Assembly (NCBI RefSeq): GCF_045788535.1
Contig: NZ_CP074074.1
Location: forward strand, 1,922,001-1,986,000
Source: Allotamlana fucoidanivorans
Lineage (GTDB): Bacteria > Bacteroidota > Bacteroidia > Flavobacteriales > Flavobacteriaceae
Length of the DNA: 64,000 bases
Direction of reading: 5' to 3'
Shown: one piece after another, positions 25,447 through 33,674 of the stretch
Numbering within the stretch: the first letter of the stretch is position 1
How the letters are laid out: every line of letters begins with the position of its first letter
Translations under genes and position numbers: made by a program
Notes under the pieces: generated by a model
What the model saw: only the letters and a program-made list of their open reading frames with translations
Told to the model about the DNA's origin: nothing
Databases searched by the model: none

Positions 25447-26175
25447 TTAAGATTGCTTTAAAATGCTGATTAACTGGGCTGTTGGAGGTGCCATAAAACT
25501 AAAAACAGCATCGGGTATATTGGGGTTTAAAGACCAATTTTCAAACGAAGCTTCATATTGCATATTTTCTTCGTTTTTATACATAATGACAAAGCGTTTT
25601 GGCAATAAATAAGTTTTGTTTGAAATCCAAAACTGAACGGTCATGTCTTTATTAATAGCCATGATGTGATAACATATTTCGTCTGATAGATTTACAGTAC
25701 CAAGAAATTTTATTTCATCAAACATATCCATTAAATCGTCAGTAAAACTGGGGTAGAAGAAATCTGCTGCTGGAAATTTGAAGTCGAAATTTTTGTGCAT
25801 TTCATCAATCATTTCAATGGTTGTATCGGGTGCTTCAAGGGTAACGTAGTTGTTTTCATCAACGTTGTAATAGGTTAGATATTCACCATCATACCAAAAA
25901 CCATACTTTCCCTTTGTTCCTTCCGTTTTTGTTAAAAGTTTATCTGGCCCCGAAAAAGAAACAGTACTTTTTAAATAGTGTTTTACAATGTTTTTAGAAT
26001 CGTCATAATTGTCTATTGAGGTATTCAGGTCAAAAGTTACTGAAGTTAAATCTCCAATAATGGTACTCATTCTGTCAAGGATAAAAATGGCTGTGGAATC
26101 CATTTTTTTATCGTTTTGGGAAGGGCTAACAAAATAGGATAAAAGCAGAGCAAGGAGTAATATGTGTTTTTTCAT
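25447..26175 (-). CDS. DUF2092 protein (LolA-like fold)
   Basis: A 242-residue exported protein of family DUF2092, which has a LolA/LppX-like fold and is found next to outer-membrane genes in many bacteria. The signal peptide MKKHILLLALLLSYFVSPSQ is followed by the pattern ILDRMSTIIGDLTSVTFDL, a typical DUF2092 start, and the concave-sheet strands GKYGFWYDGEYLTYYNVDENNYVTLEAP. The 3' neighbour, 26 bases away on the same strand, encodes a low-complexity DUF6515 protein; the two are likely co-transcribed. Role unknown, possibly lipid or apolar ligand binding by fold. Confidence 0.8.
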   Translation of the reverse strand: MKKHILLLALLLSYFVSPSQNDKKMDSTAIFILDRMSTIIGDLTSVTFDLNTSIDNYDDSKNIVKHYLKSTVSFSGPDKLLTKTEGTKGKYGFWYDGEYLTYYNVDENNYVTLEAPDTTIEMIDEMHKNFDFKFPAADFFYPSFTDDLMDMFDEIKFLGTVNLSDEICYHIMAINKDMTVQFWISNKTYLLPKRFVIMYKNEENMQYEASFENWSLNPNIPDAVFSFMAPPTAQLISILKQS

Positions 26176-26387
26176 AACGGAAGTGATTAATAAAGTATTG
26201 ATAGCAAGATAAATGTACGTTATTTAATTTTTGATATAGACATTGAAAATAAGAAAAAACTGTAAAAATTGATCAAGAGGGAGATTATTTTTATGTTAAG
26301 ATGCTTTTGCATGGTTTGAAAGATTTAAATAAACACGAAACGTGTTTAAAATGTTGATTTTAATTTTTTATATTTAATGAAAAAAGT

Positions 26388-26750
26388 ATGAGAAAAGCGA
26401 AATTAGTTTTATTGATGCTTACAGTATTCTTAATAGAATCATGTAGTAAAGATGATGCAAAGAACACGATTGATTGTTTGTTTTCTGGTTTAAATTTTGA
26501 TGTTAGCCATGAAGTTGATGCCACTAACAGTAAACTAGTTATGTTTACCGTAACATATTCTGGGGATTATGCCATGGGTAATAATATAACTTGGGATTTT
26601 GGAGATGGCGCTGTTGAAGTTATTACAGGAAATACAGCAACACATGAGTATGCCACAACAGGCGAATATACAGTAAAAGTAAAGCCAAGAGAAGAAAATG
26701 GTGAGGCCTATTGTATTCCTGAAAAAAAGGAAAAAGTTACTATAAACTAA
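26388..26750 (+). CDS. PKD-domain lipoprotein
   Basis: A 120-residue lipoprotein with the lipobox LIESCSK (Cys19) and one PKD-type beta-sandwich domain: the pattern TWDFGDGA, then HEYATTGEYTVKVKP, about residues 62-105, is the family core. PKD domains usually mediate adhesion or carbohydrate contact on the cell surface. A TATATTTA box lies just upstream. The gene is alone between two non-coding stretches. One PKD domain with nothing else is unusually short. Confidence 0.8.
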   Translation: MRKAKLVLLMLTVFLIESCSKDDAKNTIDCLFSGLNFDVSHEVDATNSKLVMFTVTYSGDYAMGNNITWDFGDGAVEVITGNTATHEYATTGEYTVKVKPREENGEAYCIPEKKEKVTIN

Positions 26751-26933
26751 CGCAAGTTTGATAAGAGAATCTAAAATTTATGGCATTAATGTCATTAAAT
26801 ATGAATGATGTCACTTCGAGCAGACATAGTCATTTAAATTTCAAAAAATCAGAAATAGATCCAAAACGTTATGTTCAACTTACGTTAAACTAAAACCTAT
26901 CCAGCATAATGTTTATTGAACGAGCAGGGTGTT

Positions 26934-27416
26934 TTAGTTGTTCTTTTTGAAGCTTATAGAATCTCCAACTTTAAGGTTCCAAATGTCTATTAACCCAGCG
27001 TTCATTTCAAGTACATATTGGGCTGGTACATTTGAAGGTAAAGAAGATTCATCAAAAGGTTTTGCATTTTTTTGAAAACTCACTATATGTTTGTCAGCAT
27101 TGATATAGATTAAATCTAAAGGAAACTTTGTGTTTTTCATATAAAAGAATCGTTCACTTTCATCGTTAAAAACAAATAGCATGCCTTGATTTTTTTTCAT
27201 GCCATCTCGGTACATGAGTCCTGTTTGTATATCAAAATCAGTGTCTGCTATTTCAATATCCAAATGAACTTGCGTTTTGTCAGATTTATAAATGGTAAGA
27301 TCGCCTTCTTTTTTAAAAGATACCTTAGTTTGTGGTATAGGTTTGTTTTGCTCTTTACAACTTATCATTGCAAATGAAACAAACAAAAGCATACTAAACA
27401 CCAAACGATTAATCAT
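26934..27416 (-). CDS. DUF192 lipoprotein
   Basis: A 160-residue lipoprotein with the lipobox AMISCKE and one DUF192 domain: FDIQTGLMYRDGMKKNQGMLFVF, then FYMKNTKFPLDLIYI and ..YVLEMNAG. DUF192 has a barwin-like beta fold and no agreed biochemical role. It overlaps the end of lgt by 4 bases (ATGA), so it is translated from the same transcript as lgt, the fused PPIase, gldI and nrnA. The link to Lgt suggests it is itself a lipidated envelope protein. Confidence 0.88.
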   Translation of the reverse strand: MINRLVFSMLLFVSFAMISCKEQNKPIPQTKVSFKKEGDLTIYKSDKTQVHLDIEIADTDFDIQTGLMYRDGMKKNQGMLFVFNDESERFFYMKNTKFPLDLIYINADKHIVSFQKNAKPFDESSLPSNVPAQYVLEMNAGLIDIWNLKVGDSISFKKNN

Positions 27417-28351
27417 TTATTGGATACCGATTTGGGTTTGTACATAAACATAAAATAAAGCCCAAGTAGAATAAATGGTATGCTTAACCACTGTCCTGTG
27501 TTTAAAACCCAGTCAGCACGTTCTGCGTTTTGGGCTTCTTTGGTGAATTCAATAAAAAACCGGATGGTCCATAATAACACCAAGAATAAACCAAATAAAA
27601 AACCAGGTTGATCTTTTTTGTTTGTTTTGGTGTAGAAATACAACAAAATTAAAAATACAAACACATAACACAAAGACTCATAAAGTTGCGATGGGTGGCG
27701 GTAAGGAACCACTTCCAATAAATTTTGAAATTGCGGATTCTCTGTTACTGCATTGTAAGCTTGTTGCACATCATTGATGCCCGTAAGCTGCATGATCTCT
27801 CTTTTGTAATAATGGTCTTGAATAAACCGAACACCTAAAGGAAAATCACCCGATGGCTTACCTATAATTTCAGAGTTAATAAAATTGCCTATTCTTATGA
27901 AAATAGCACCAGAAGCAACAGGAATCACAACACGATCTAATATCCACAAAATAGATTTGTAATGGTATTTTCGTCGGTATAGATACATCCCAATTATTAT
28001 ACCTATGGCGGCACCATGACTGGCTAAACCTTGAAATCCTGTGAATTCAAAACCTCCTTTAAATTTAAAGGGCAAAAAGATGCTGAAAAAATCTTCGGTA
28101 ATTAATTCAGATTGATAAAATAAAACATGCCCCAATCTGGCGCCTAACATGGTGGCTAAAACGGTGTATATAAATAAGGGATCAAGATATTCTAATGAAA
28201 TCTTTTCTTTAGTAAAAATACGTTTCATTATATACCACCCTAAAATAAAGGCAATAACCCACATTAAGCTATAGAAGTGGAGTTTAAAAAAACCCAACAA
28301 GTCAATACCTGTTATGGGGTTCCAATCAAATTTTAAAAGGTGCGTCGTCAT
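27413..28351 (-). CDS. lgt: Prolipoprotein diacylglyceryl transferase
   Basis: Lgt transfers diacylglycerol from phosphatidylglycerol to the Cys of prolipoproteins, the first step of lipoprotein maturation, in the inner membrane. The 312-residue protein has seven predicted membrane segments and the family signature RIGNFINSEIIGKPS with its essential Arg, plus the conserved ASHGAAIG segment. It is followed by DUF192 with a 4-base overlap and preceded by a cyclophilin-FKBP lipoprotein 12 bases away. Several operon partners are themselves lipoproteins and so its substrates. Confidence 0.95.
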   Translation of the reverse strand: MTTHLLKFDWNPITGIDLLGFFKLHFYSLMWVIAFILGWYIMKRIFTKEKISLEYLDPLFIYTVLATMLGARLGHVLFYQSELITEDFFSIFLPFKFKGGFEFTGFQGLASHGAAIGIIIGMYLYRRKYHYKSILWILDRVVIPVASGAIFIRIGNFINSEIIGKPSGDFPLGVRFIQDHYYKREIMQLTGINDVQQAYNAVTENPQFQNLLEVVPYRHPSQLYESLCYVFVFLILLYFYTKTNKKDQPGFLFGLFLVLLWTIRFFIEFTKEAQNAERADWVLNTGQWLSIPFILLGLYFMFMYKPKSVSNK

Positions 28352-28363
28352 GAGTATTTTGTG

Positions 28364-29491
28364 TTACTTTATGAGTTTTAAAATGTCTACTTCAAAAATA
28401 ATATTTGTTTTTCCGGGAATACCCCGTGTTCCAGACTCGCCGTAGGCTAAATGATACGGAATAAATAAAGTGGCTTGGTCTCCTACATGTAGCTGTTGAA
28501 GCCCTTCTTTAAATCCAGGAATCATACCTGCGTTGGGGCCAATATCTGCTGTTATTGGTTGGTATCTGTTAGCTGCTTTTCTCTTTTCGTTTACTGCATC
28601 AAGTACTTCTGCTATTTCCAGTTTACTTGTTTCTAATAGTTTTCCGTTGTCAAAATAAACGGCATAGTGCACCAGTACGGTAGCATCAGGCGGTAATTTT
28701 TCGCCATTACCCTTTTTTGAAATGTAATATTGAAGTCCAGATTCTAATGAGCTGGCCTGTGCCTTCTGCTTGTCAAATTTGGTTTTGGAGGCTGTGATAA
28801 TGGCTTGCGCCTTAGCGGCTTGTTCTTTTTCAAGGCGTTCTTCTTCTGCAAAATGTGCAACAAAAATACTATTGGCGTTAAAGTTCTTTGCCGCTTTTCC
28901 TTTTCTAATGATATTAAGCTCTACCAAAACAACGTCATCAATAGGTTTATCTCTATCATCTGTTTTTACATTTGAAATAGAGTCTTGAACATCTTGGCCA
29001 ATAACCAATTCTCCAAAAATACTATAGCTGTTATCTAAATGTGGTTTAGGTACTTCGGTAATGAAAAACTGGCTGCCATTTGAGTTGGGGCCCGAGTTAG
29101 CCATAGATAAAATGCCAGGCTTATCATGTTTTAAGCTAGGGTGAATTTCATCCTTAAATTTGTAACCAGGATTACCCTTTCCTGTACCAGTAGGGTCTCC
29201 CCCTTGAATCATAAACTCATCAATAACCCGATGAAAAATGGTGCCATTATAATACTTTTTATTTTTGTATTCTTTTTTTACTAGCGTGTTTGTACCTTCG
29301 GCAAGCGAAACAAAATTAGCCACTGTTATAGGGGTTTTATTCTGTTCTAGTTTAGCAACCATAGTGCCTTTATTGGTAATAAACTCAGCATATAAGCCGT
29401 CTTCTAATTCGGGGTATTGCGCCTTACAGGATGACAAAAATATCAATAAGAAAACGAGACTAGTCTTAAAGATACTGTTAAGTAGGTTCAT
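28364..29491 (-). CDS. Cyclophilin–FKBP fusion peptidyl-prolyl isomerase lipoprotein
   Basis: A 375-residue lipoprotein (lipobox FLSSCKA) with two peptidyl-prolyl isomerase domains of different folds. Residues about 30-195 are a cyclophilin: FHRVIDEFMIQGGDPTGTG, GILSMANSGPNSNGSQFFIT and a final SIFGEL. Residues about 245-375 are an FKBP domain: VLVHYAVYF, GMIPGFKEGLQQLHVGDQATLFIP and LAYGESG. A helical linker rich in Ala and Lys joins them. Both are expected to help outer-membrane and periplasmic proteins fold. It lies between gldI and lgt in one operon. Confidence 0.93.
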   Translation of the reverse strand: MNLLNSIFKTSLVFLLIFLSSCKAQYPELEDGLYAEFITNKGTMVAKLEQNKTPITVANFVSLAEGTNTLVKKEYKNKKYYNGTIFHRVIDEFMIQGGDPTGTGKGNPGYKFKDEIHPSLKHDKPGILSMANSGPNSNGSQFFITEVPKPHLDNSYSIFGELVIGQDVQDSISNVKTDDRDKPIDDVVLVELNIIRKGKAAKNFNANSIFVAHFAEEERLEKEQAAKAQAIITASKTKFDKQKAQASSLESGLQYYISKKGNGEKLPPDATVLVHYAVYFDNGKLLETSKLEIAEVLDAVNEKRKAANRYQPITADIGPNAGMIPGFKEGLQQLHVGDQATLFIPYHLAYGESGTRGIPGKTNIIFEVDILKLIK

Positions 29492-29493
29492 TG

Positions 29494-30036
29494 TTATTTT
29501 GTGGTGTTTTGGGTGATGGAATGTAAAGTGACCTCACAAACTAGAGGTGTGTTTCTGCCTATTTTATTTTCGTCTCCGTAATAGCCATACGCTTTTTGAG
29601 AAGGGAATAAAAAAGTAACTGTTTCTCCTGTTTTCATGAGTTTTAAACCTTCTCTAAGGCCAGAAAAGAGTTCTTCTTTATCAATGGTGTAGGTTTGCAT
29701 GCGCAACTCATCTTTAGAGTAAATGACTGTGCCATTCAATGATTTTACATCATAATCATAATTCACAATATCACCAAATTGAGGTGTTTGTAAGGTGTCA
29801 GACTCTATTTTATTGTTGTAGTAATACAAAAAGCCATTTTCAGAAGCAATGTATTCTTTTTTTTCTTTTTTCAATAGGTTTTCAATGGCCGTCTGTTCTT
29901 TAGCATTGAGTTGTCTGTTTCGCTTAACAGATTCATCAATGAAGGAGCCTGTTTTTACAGAAACAGGTCTTCTTGCTTCGGGTGTTTTACAGCTAACCGC
30001 TAGTAAAACAAAGACGAGTAATAGTAATTTATTCAT
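29494..30036 (-). CDS. gldI: Gliding-motility FKBP-type isomerase GldI
   Basis: GldI is a lipoprotein peptidyl-prolyl isomerase required for gliding in Flavobacterium. This 180-residue protein has the lipobox LAVSCKT (Cys16) and an FKBP domain covering about 60-175: FGDIVNYDYDVKSLNGTVI, then LFSGLREGLKLMKTGETVTFLFPSQKAYGYYGD. It starts 8 bases inside the end of nrnA and ends 2 bases before the next PPIase gene, in a folding operon. The symbol rests on the lipoprotein-plus-FKBP architecture and the typical position; a generic FKBP is the alternative. Confidence 0.85.
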   Translation of the reverse strand: MNKLLLLVFVLLAVSCKTPEARRPVSVKTGSFIDESVKRNRQLNAKEQTAIENLLKKEKKEYIASENGFLYYYNNKIESDTLQTPQFGDIVNYDYDVKSLNGTVIYSKDELRMQTYTIDKEELFSGLREGLKLMKTGETVTFLFPSQKAYGYYGDENKIGRNTPLVCEVTLHSITQNTTK

Positions 30037-31048
30037 TAATCAGGGCTTTGTTATAACTAGGCAATATACTAATAAATTTTTCAACAGTCTCTTTAAGAGG
30101 TAATTCACTTCTGCCGCCAGCTGCATTTGTATGTCCACCACCGTTAAAGTGCATTCTAGACATGTCATTTACAGAAAAATCACCCTTTGATCGTAATGAA
30201 ATTTTAATGATGCCTTCCTGTTGGTCTTCTATAAAAATAGCAGCAAGCACAATACCTTCTAACGAAAGGCCGTAATTAACCATGCCTTCTGTATCACCTT
30301 TTTTGTAGTTAAATCTATTTAATTCTTCTTGGGATAGGGTGATGTAGGCTGTTCTTGCTTCGGGAATCACTTTTAAATTAGACAGCGCGCAACCTAATAA
30401 CTGCAGTCTTTCATAGCTATTGGTATCATAAACGCTATTGTGTATAAATGCATTGTTAGCACCTCGTTCAATAAGGTGTGCCACAACCTGATGCGTGGTG
30501 CTTGTGGTACAAGGGAAACGAAAAGAGCCTGTATCTGTCATAATTCCTAAGTATAAACACGTTGCAATATCTACATCTACTAAATTATCATCACCAAGCA
30601 GATTTATAAAATGATAAACCATTTCGCAGGTAGAACTCATAGAGACATCACTATAGGTATATGCAGCATAATCATCTGGCGCCTGATGATGGTCAATCAT
30701 TATCTTTAAAGCAGTGCTTTGTTGTAAAGCATGTTCCATGTTACCAGCTCTATGAAAGGCATTAAAATCTAAGGTAAATATAATGTCAGCTTCTTGTATT
30801 AAGGTGTTGCAGGATTTTGTTTGATAATCATACACTAAAATACGTTGGTTTCCAGGAACCCATTTTAAGAATGAAGGATAGTCATTAGGAACAATGATTT
30901 GTACTTGGTGCTGTTTTTTCAAGAGATAGTGCTGCAAGCCTAGTGTAGAGCCAATAGCATCTCCATCAGGGTTTTTATGCGCAACAATTACAATGTTCTT
31001 CGGCGTGGATAATAGCTTTTTAATGCTCGAAATGTCTTGTTTTTTCAT
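30029..31048 (-). CDS. nrnA: DHH-family phosphoesterase (NrnA-like)
   Basis: A 339-residue bifunctional oligoribonuclease / pAp phosphatase of the NrnA type, which clears short RNA and 3'-phosphoadenosine 5'-phosphate in the cytoplasm. The DHH domain has the metal motifs NPDGDAIGS, DFNAFHRAG, MIDHH and a TDTGSF region; the C-terminal DHHA1 domain has GGGHTNAAGG. It begins the minus-strand operon nrnA-gldI-PPIase-lgt-DUF192 and overlaps gldI by 8 bases. Assignment to NrnA within the DHH family is likely but not proven. Confidence 0.9.
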   Translation of the reverse strand: MKKQDISSIKKLLSTPKNIVIVAHKNPDGDAIGSTLGLQHYLLKKQHQVQIIVPNDYPSFLKWVPGNQRILVYDYQTKSCNTLIQEADIIFTLDFNAFHRAGNMEHALQQSTALKIMIDHHQAPDDYAAYTYSDVSMSSTCEMVYHFINLLGDDNLVDVDIATCLYLGIMTDTGSFRFPCTTSTTHQVVAHLIERGANNAFIHNSVYDTNSYERLQLLGCALSNLKVIPEARTAYITLSQEELNRFNYKKGDTEGMVNYGLSLEGIVLAAIFIEDQQEGIIKISLRSKGDFSVNDMSRMHFNGGGHTNAAGGRSELPLKETVEKFISILPSYNKALINE

Positions 31049-31085
31049 AGATGGCGAAGATACAATTTTTTTAAATTTAGATTAA

Positions 31086-31115
31086 TTGCGATTAATAATA
31101 AATACTTTACATTTG
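31086..31115 (+). promoter_or_regulatory. Promoter of ndk (-33 TTG and -7 TACATTTG)
   Basis: TTG at 31086-31088 and TACATTTG at 31108-31115 are separated by 19 bases, the expected spacing. The leader to ndk is about 90 bases. Confidence 0.65.
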
Positions 31116-31213
31116 CACGCGAAAGCACATAAAGCTAAATATCAGTTTTATACAGAACATTGTTTGTAAAACGGATTAATAAAAATAAAATTAGAATACA
31201 TAAAATTATTTAA

Positions 31214-31633
31214 ATGGCGACAAATAGAACATTTACCATGCTTAAGCCAGATGCTGTTGAAAAAGGACACATAGGCGCAATTTTAGAAAAAATTTCAGCT
31301 TCTGGGTTTAGGATTGTAGCAATGAAATTGACTCAAATGACAACTGCTGATGCGGAAACTTTTTACGCAATTCATAAAGAACGTCCGTTTTTCCCAGAAT
31401 TGGTTGAATATATGACACGCGGACCAATTGTAGCGGCTATCTTAGAAAAAGAAAATGCAGTTGAGGATTTTAGAACCTTAATTGGAGCTACAAACCCTGC
31501 TGATGCCGCTGAAGGTACTATAAGAAAAATGTATGCTGATTCTATCGGTGAAAATGCTGTTCACGGTAGTGACAGCGATGAGAATGCTGCTATTGAAGGC
31601 GCGTTTCATTTTGCAGGAAGAGAACAGTTTTAA
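31214..31633 (+). CDS. ndk: Nucleoside diphosphate kinase
   Basis: Ndk transfers a phosphate between nucleoside di- and triphosphates through a phospho-His intermediate, balancing NTP pools in the cytoplasm. The 139-residue protein has the ATP-binding start FTMLKPDAVEKG and the active-site motif NAVHGSDS with His117. The length is normal. A strong promoter and a strong terminator frame it, so it is monocistronic. Confidence 0.97.
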   Translation: MATNRTFTMLKPDAVEKGHIGAILEKISASGFRIVAMKLTQMTTADAETFYAIHKERPFFPELVEYMTRGPIVAAILEKENAVEDFRTLIGATNPADAAEGTIRKMYADSIGENAVHGSDSDENAAIEGAFHFAGREQF

Positions 31634-31654
31634 AATATAGATTTAATACTTTTG

Positions 31655-31700
31655 AACAAGCCCATTGTGACGTATCGCATTGGGCTTGTTTATTTTTATT
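31655..31700 (+). terminator. Intrinsic terminator of ndk
   Basis: AACAAGCCCA (31655-31664) pairs with TGGGCTTGTT (31681-31690), followed by T-rich sequence. Confidence 0.85.
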
Positions 31701-31710
31701 GGGTACAAAA

Positions 31711-31735
31711 AAAGCCTATCAAAAAATGATAGGCC
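31711..31735 (-). terminator. Intrinsic terminator of the cold-shock gene
   Basis: On the minus strand GCCTATCA pairs with TGATAGGC over a T-rich loop and is followed by seven T residues. Confidence 0.85.
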
Positions 31736-31761
31736 TTTGTTGTAATTGTTAAAGTATATGT

Positions 31762-31953
31762 TTAGACTACTTTTACGTTTACGGCGTTTAATCCTTTTCT
31801 ACCTTCTTGTAGATCGAATTCAACATTATCGCCTTCACGAATTTCATCGATTAATCCTGAAATGTGTACGAAATGTTCTTTGTTGTTGTCCTCTTCAATA
31901 ATGAATCCAAAACCTTTTGAATCGTTAAAGAATTTTACGGTACCTTTACTCAT
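31762..31953 (-). CDS. CspA-family cold-shock protein
   Basis: A 63-residue single cold-shock domain that binds single-stranded nucleic acid and can melt RNA structure. The RNA-binding motifs RNP1 (KGFGFI) and RNP2 (FVHIS) are intact, with aromatic Phe and His in place. It lies alone between ndk and the DUF721 gene, with a TACCTTTG promoter and a hairpin terminator. Confidence 0.95.
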   Translation of the reverse strand: MSKGTVKFFNDSKGFGFIIEEDNNKEHFVHISGLIDEIREGDNVEFDLQEGRKGLNAVNVKVV

Positions 31954-31979
31954 TGTAATTTGTATTATAATTAAAACGC

Positions 31980-31987
31980 CAAAGGTA
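31980..31987 (-). promoter_or_regulatory. TAnnTTTG -7 promoter box of the cold-shock gene
   Basis: On the minus strand TACCTTTG is an exact match, 26 bases before the ATG. Confidence 0.55.
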
Positions 31988-32049
31988 AGGTAATTAACAA
32001 TACAATCTGTTTTTTTGAAGATTAATTTAAAATTAAATTTTCAGGTCAA

Positions 32050-32346
32050 TTATCTTAAAACCAGTTTTTTAATTATTTCTTTGCCAACCTCTTCATTTAG
32101 CATGTTAATTATTTTTTGTTTGCCATAGCTTAATTCTTCACGTAAAACACTAGAGCTTAACTGTACATAAAGGGTGTCGCGCTCTAATTTTATGGAAGTA
32201 GTGTAATTGTTTACACCATTACCCATTAAGTTTTCCCAGGCTTTGGCAATGTTCACTTTGTCCAGACCTTTTTCAAGCTTATTGGTTTCAATAAATTCTT
32301 TTAAAGCATCACTGATGCTCATATGTTCATTGTGTCTTTTGGCCAT
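32050..32346 (-). CDS. DUF721 protein (DciA-like)
   Basis: A 98-residue protein of the DUF721 family, which includes DciA, a loader of replicative helicase in many bacteria; short versions also occur with unknown role. The conserved core is IAKAWENLMGNGVNNYTTSIKLERDTLYVQLSSSVLREELSY. It usually follows recF directly in Flavobacteriaceae, but here a hydrolase gene and structured repeats lie between them. DNA-replication function is inferred from the family. Confidence 0.82.
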   Translation of the reverse strand: MAKRHNEHMSISDALKEFIETNKLEKGLDKVNIAKAWENLMGNGVNNYTTSIKLERDTLYVQLSSSVLREELSYGKQKIINMLNEEVGKEIIKKLVLR

Positions 32347-32386
32347 TTCAAATTGTGATTAAAAACGTAAAAGTATAAAATTTAAG

Positions 32387-32480
32387 TGGGCGTTACCACA
32401 AGGGTCGGGCTATTCGTTACTAGTTTTGGCTCGATGCGCGCCTCGCTAAAAGCTAATCACTGCTATCCCTAACGCGGCCT
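32387..32480. repeat. REP-like intergenic palindromic element
   Basis: A 94-base element with GCGTTA near its left end (32390-32395) and TAACGC near its right end (32470-32475), AGGGTCGGGC and CTATCCCT inside them, and a central near-palindrome (TAGTTTTGGC... and CTAAAAGCTA). I recall the end pattern GGGCGTTACC...CCCTAACGC as a recurrent intergenic element in Flavobacteriaceae. Only one copy is in this window. Confidence 0.6.
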
Positions 32481-32528
32481 TTTTTACTAACTTCTGTTTT
32501 TAATCGAACGGTTTTTATTTTTTTATGA

Positions 32529-32600
32529 GGTTCGTTTATCGTTTATGAGAAAGGATAGTTGCATGCGCAAGCAACCAACTTACTAGAAATGGAACGAACC
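32529..32600. repeat. Structured repeat, left flank of the hydrolase gene
   Basis: GGTTCGTT (32529-32536) and AACGAACC (32593-32600) close a stem that encloses GTTGC/GCAAC (32558-32575). It contains GTTTATCGTTT (32534-32544), which recurs in inverted orientation on the other side of the hydrolase gene. Confidence 0.5.
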
Positions 32601-32686
32601 AGAAGAAATTCTGTATGATTTCCTGTATAGGCGAGAACCAAGCAATTATTTTTACACTTTGTTGGTAAATCGTATTTTTTATAGTT

Positions 32687-33478
32687 TCATTCTTTGTTTA
32701 TCCAATTCACAACAAATCCTAAAAGATTATTTGGTACTGTATGTCCACCGTCAAATTTTTTGAAGGTAACATCATAGCCATTTTTTATCAAGAGGTCTCT
32801 ACCATTTTCGGCAAAATTAATAGGAACAGCTTTGTCTGACTTGCCTTGAATAATGAGAGTTCTAACTTCTTTTCCTTCTTTAATATCATCTCTCCCTAGC
32901 CAGTCTTCATCAACAACCGAACTGAATATAATCATTCCATCAACTTTATTGTGATGGTGGATTCCAGATAAATATGTAATTATGCCACCTTGTGAAAAAC
33001 CTAAAAAATAAACTTTGTCAATGTTGTAGGATTTTTTTAAATCGTTCATCACTTGATTCATTTGATTTTCAGTTGTCAAACGCATAGCAGATTTTTCTAT
33101 TTCAGAAGCTGGTCTTTCTAACATTATATAAGATGAAAAATCATATAAGAACCATTCATATCCTAAGGTTCCGTTTTGTCCCATTATAGCGTATGGCGCT
33201 TCTGGTGTTGCAAAAATAAATCCAGCATCAGTAAAGGGTTTACTCAAATCCTGAAAATTTTCCGCTGTATCTCCATAACCGTGAAGAGCTATTATCAATG
33301 TGTGCCCTTTAGTTGATTCATAGATAATAGGTAAGGCAACTTTTGTAGGTGTAAAAACTTCTACTTTGCTCAAAAGAGTAGAGGTGTTTTTTATGGAATC
33401 ATTTTGTGCCTGTGCAAAGTTTACCACTAATAAAATTGCTAGAAATATTTGAATGGATATTGGTTCAAATTTACTCAT
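32687..33478 (-). CDS. Secreted alpha/beta hydrolase (carboxylesterase-like)
   Basis: A 263-residue exported alpha/beta hydrolase of the phospholipase/carboxylesterase group. The signal peptide ends at FAQAQ. HGYGD provides the oxyanion region, GFSQGG holds the nucleophile Ser, and the His of the triad is probably in FDGGHTVP near the end. Natural substrates are not evident. The gene sits between recF and the DUF721 gene, which are usually neighbours, and is flanked by inverted structured repeats, which suggests insertion as a unit. Confidence 0.85.
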   Translation of the reverse strand: MSKFEPISIQIFLAILLVVNFAQAQNDSIKNTSTLLSKVEVFTPTKVALPIIYESTKGHTLIIALHGYGDTAENFQDLSKPFTDAGFIFATPEAPYAIMGQNGTLGYEWFLYDFSSYIMLERPASEIEKSAMRLTTENQMNQVMNDLKKSYNIDKVYFLGFSQGGIITYLSGIHHHNKVDGMIIFSSVVDEDWLGRDDIKEGKEVRTLIIQGKSDKAVPINFAENGRDLLIKNGYDVTFKKFDGGHTVPNNLLGFVVNWINKE

Positions 33479-33494
33479 AATATTGTCAATTTGT

Positions 33495-33578
33495 ATGTGG
33501 TTGCTTACATGCTTGCCAACTTTAATGCTATACGTTAATGTTATATGTTGTTTTAATGACTTGTATCAAACGATAAAC
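33495..33578. repeat. Structured repeat, right flank of the hydrolase gene
   Basis: Read on the minus strand it contains GTTTATCGTTT (33578-33568) and AGTTGGCAAGCATGTAAGC (33522-33504), matching the left-flank element's GTTTATCGTTT and AGTTGCATGCGCAAGC in order. The two elements are therefore imperfect inverted repeats. Confidence 0.45.
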
Positions 33579-33674
33579 AAAGTTAGCGGAAATTCTTTAT
33601 CAAGCTGTAAACTAAACAATATAACCGTTCAAAAATTGGTAAAAAAATGGTTTTATTTAATACAATACCAACTT

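Noticed and set aside
26811..26832. GTCACTTCGAGC, resembling a common Flavobacteria intergenic repeat
   Set aside because: Only one short copy is present and the match is from memory, so it is not reported as a repeat.
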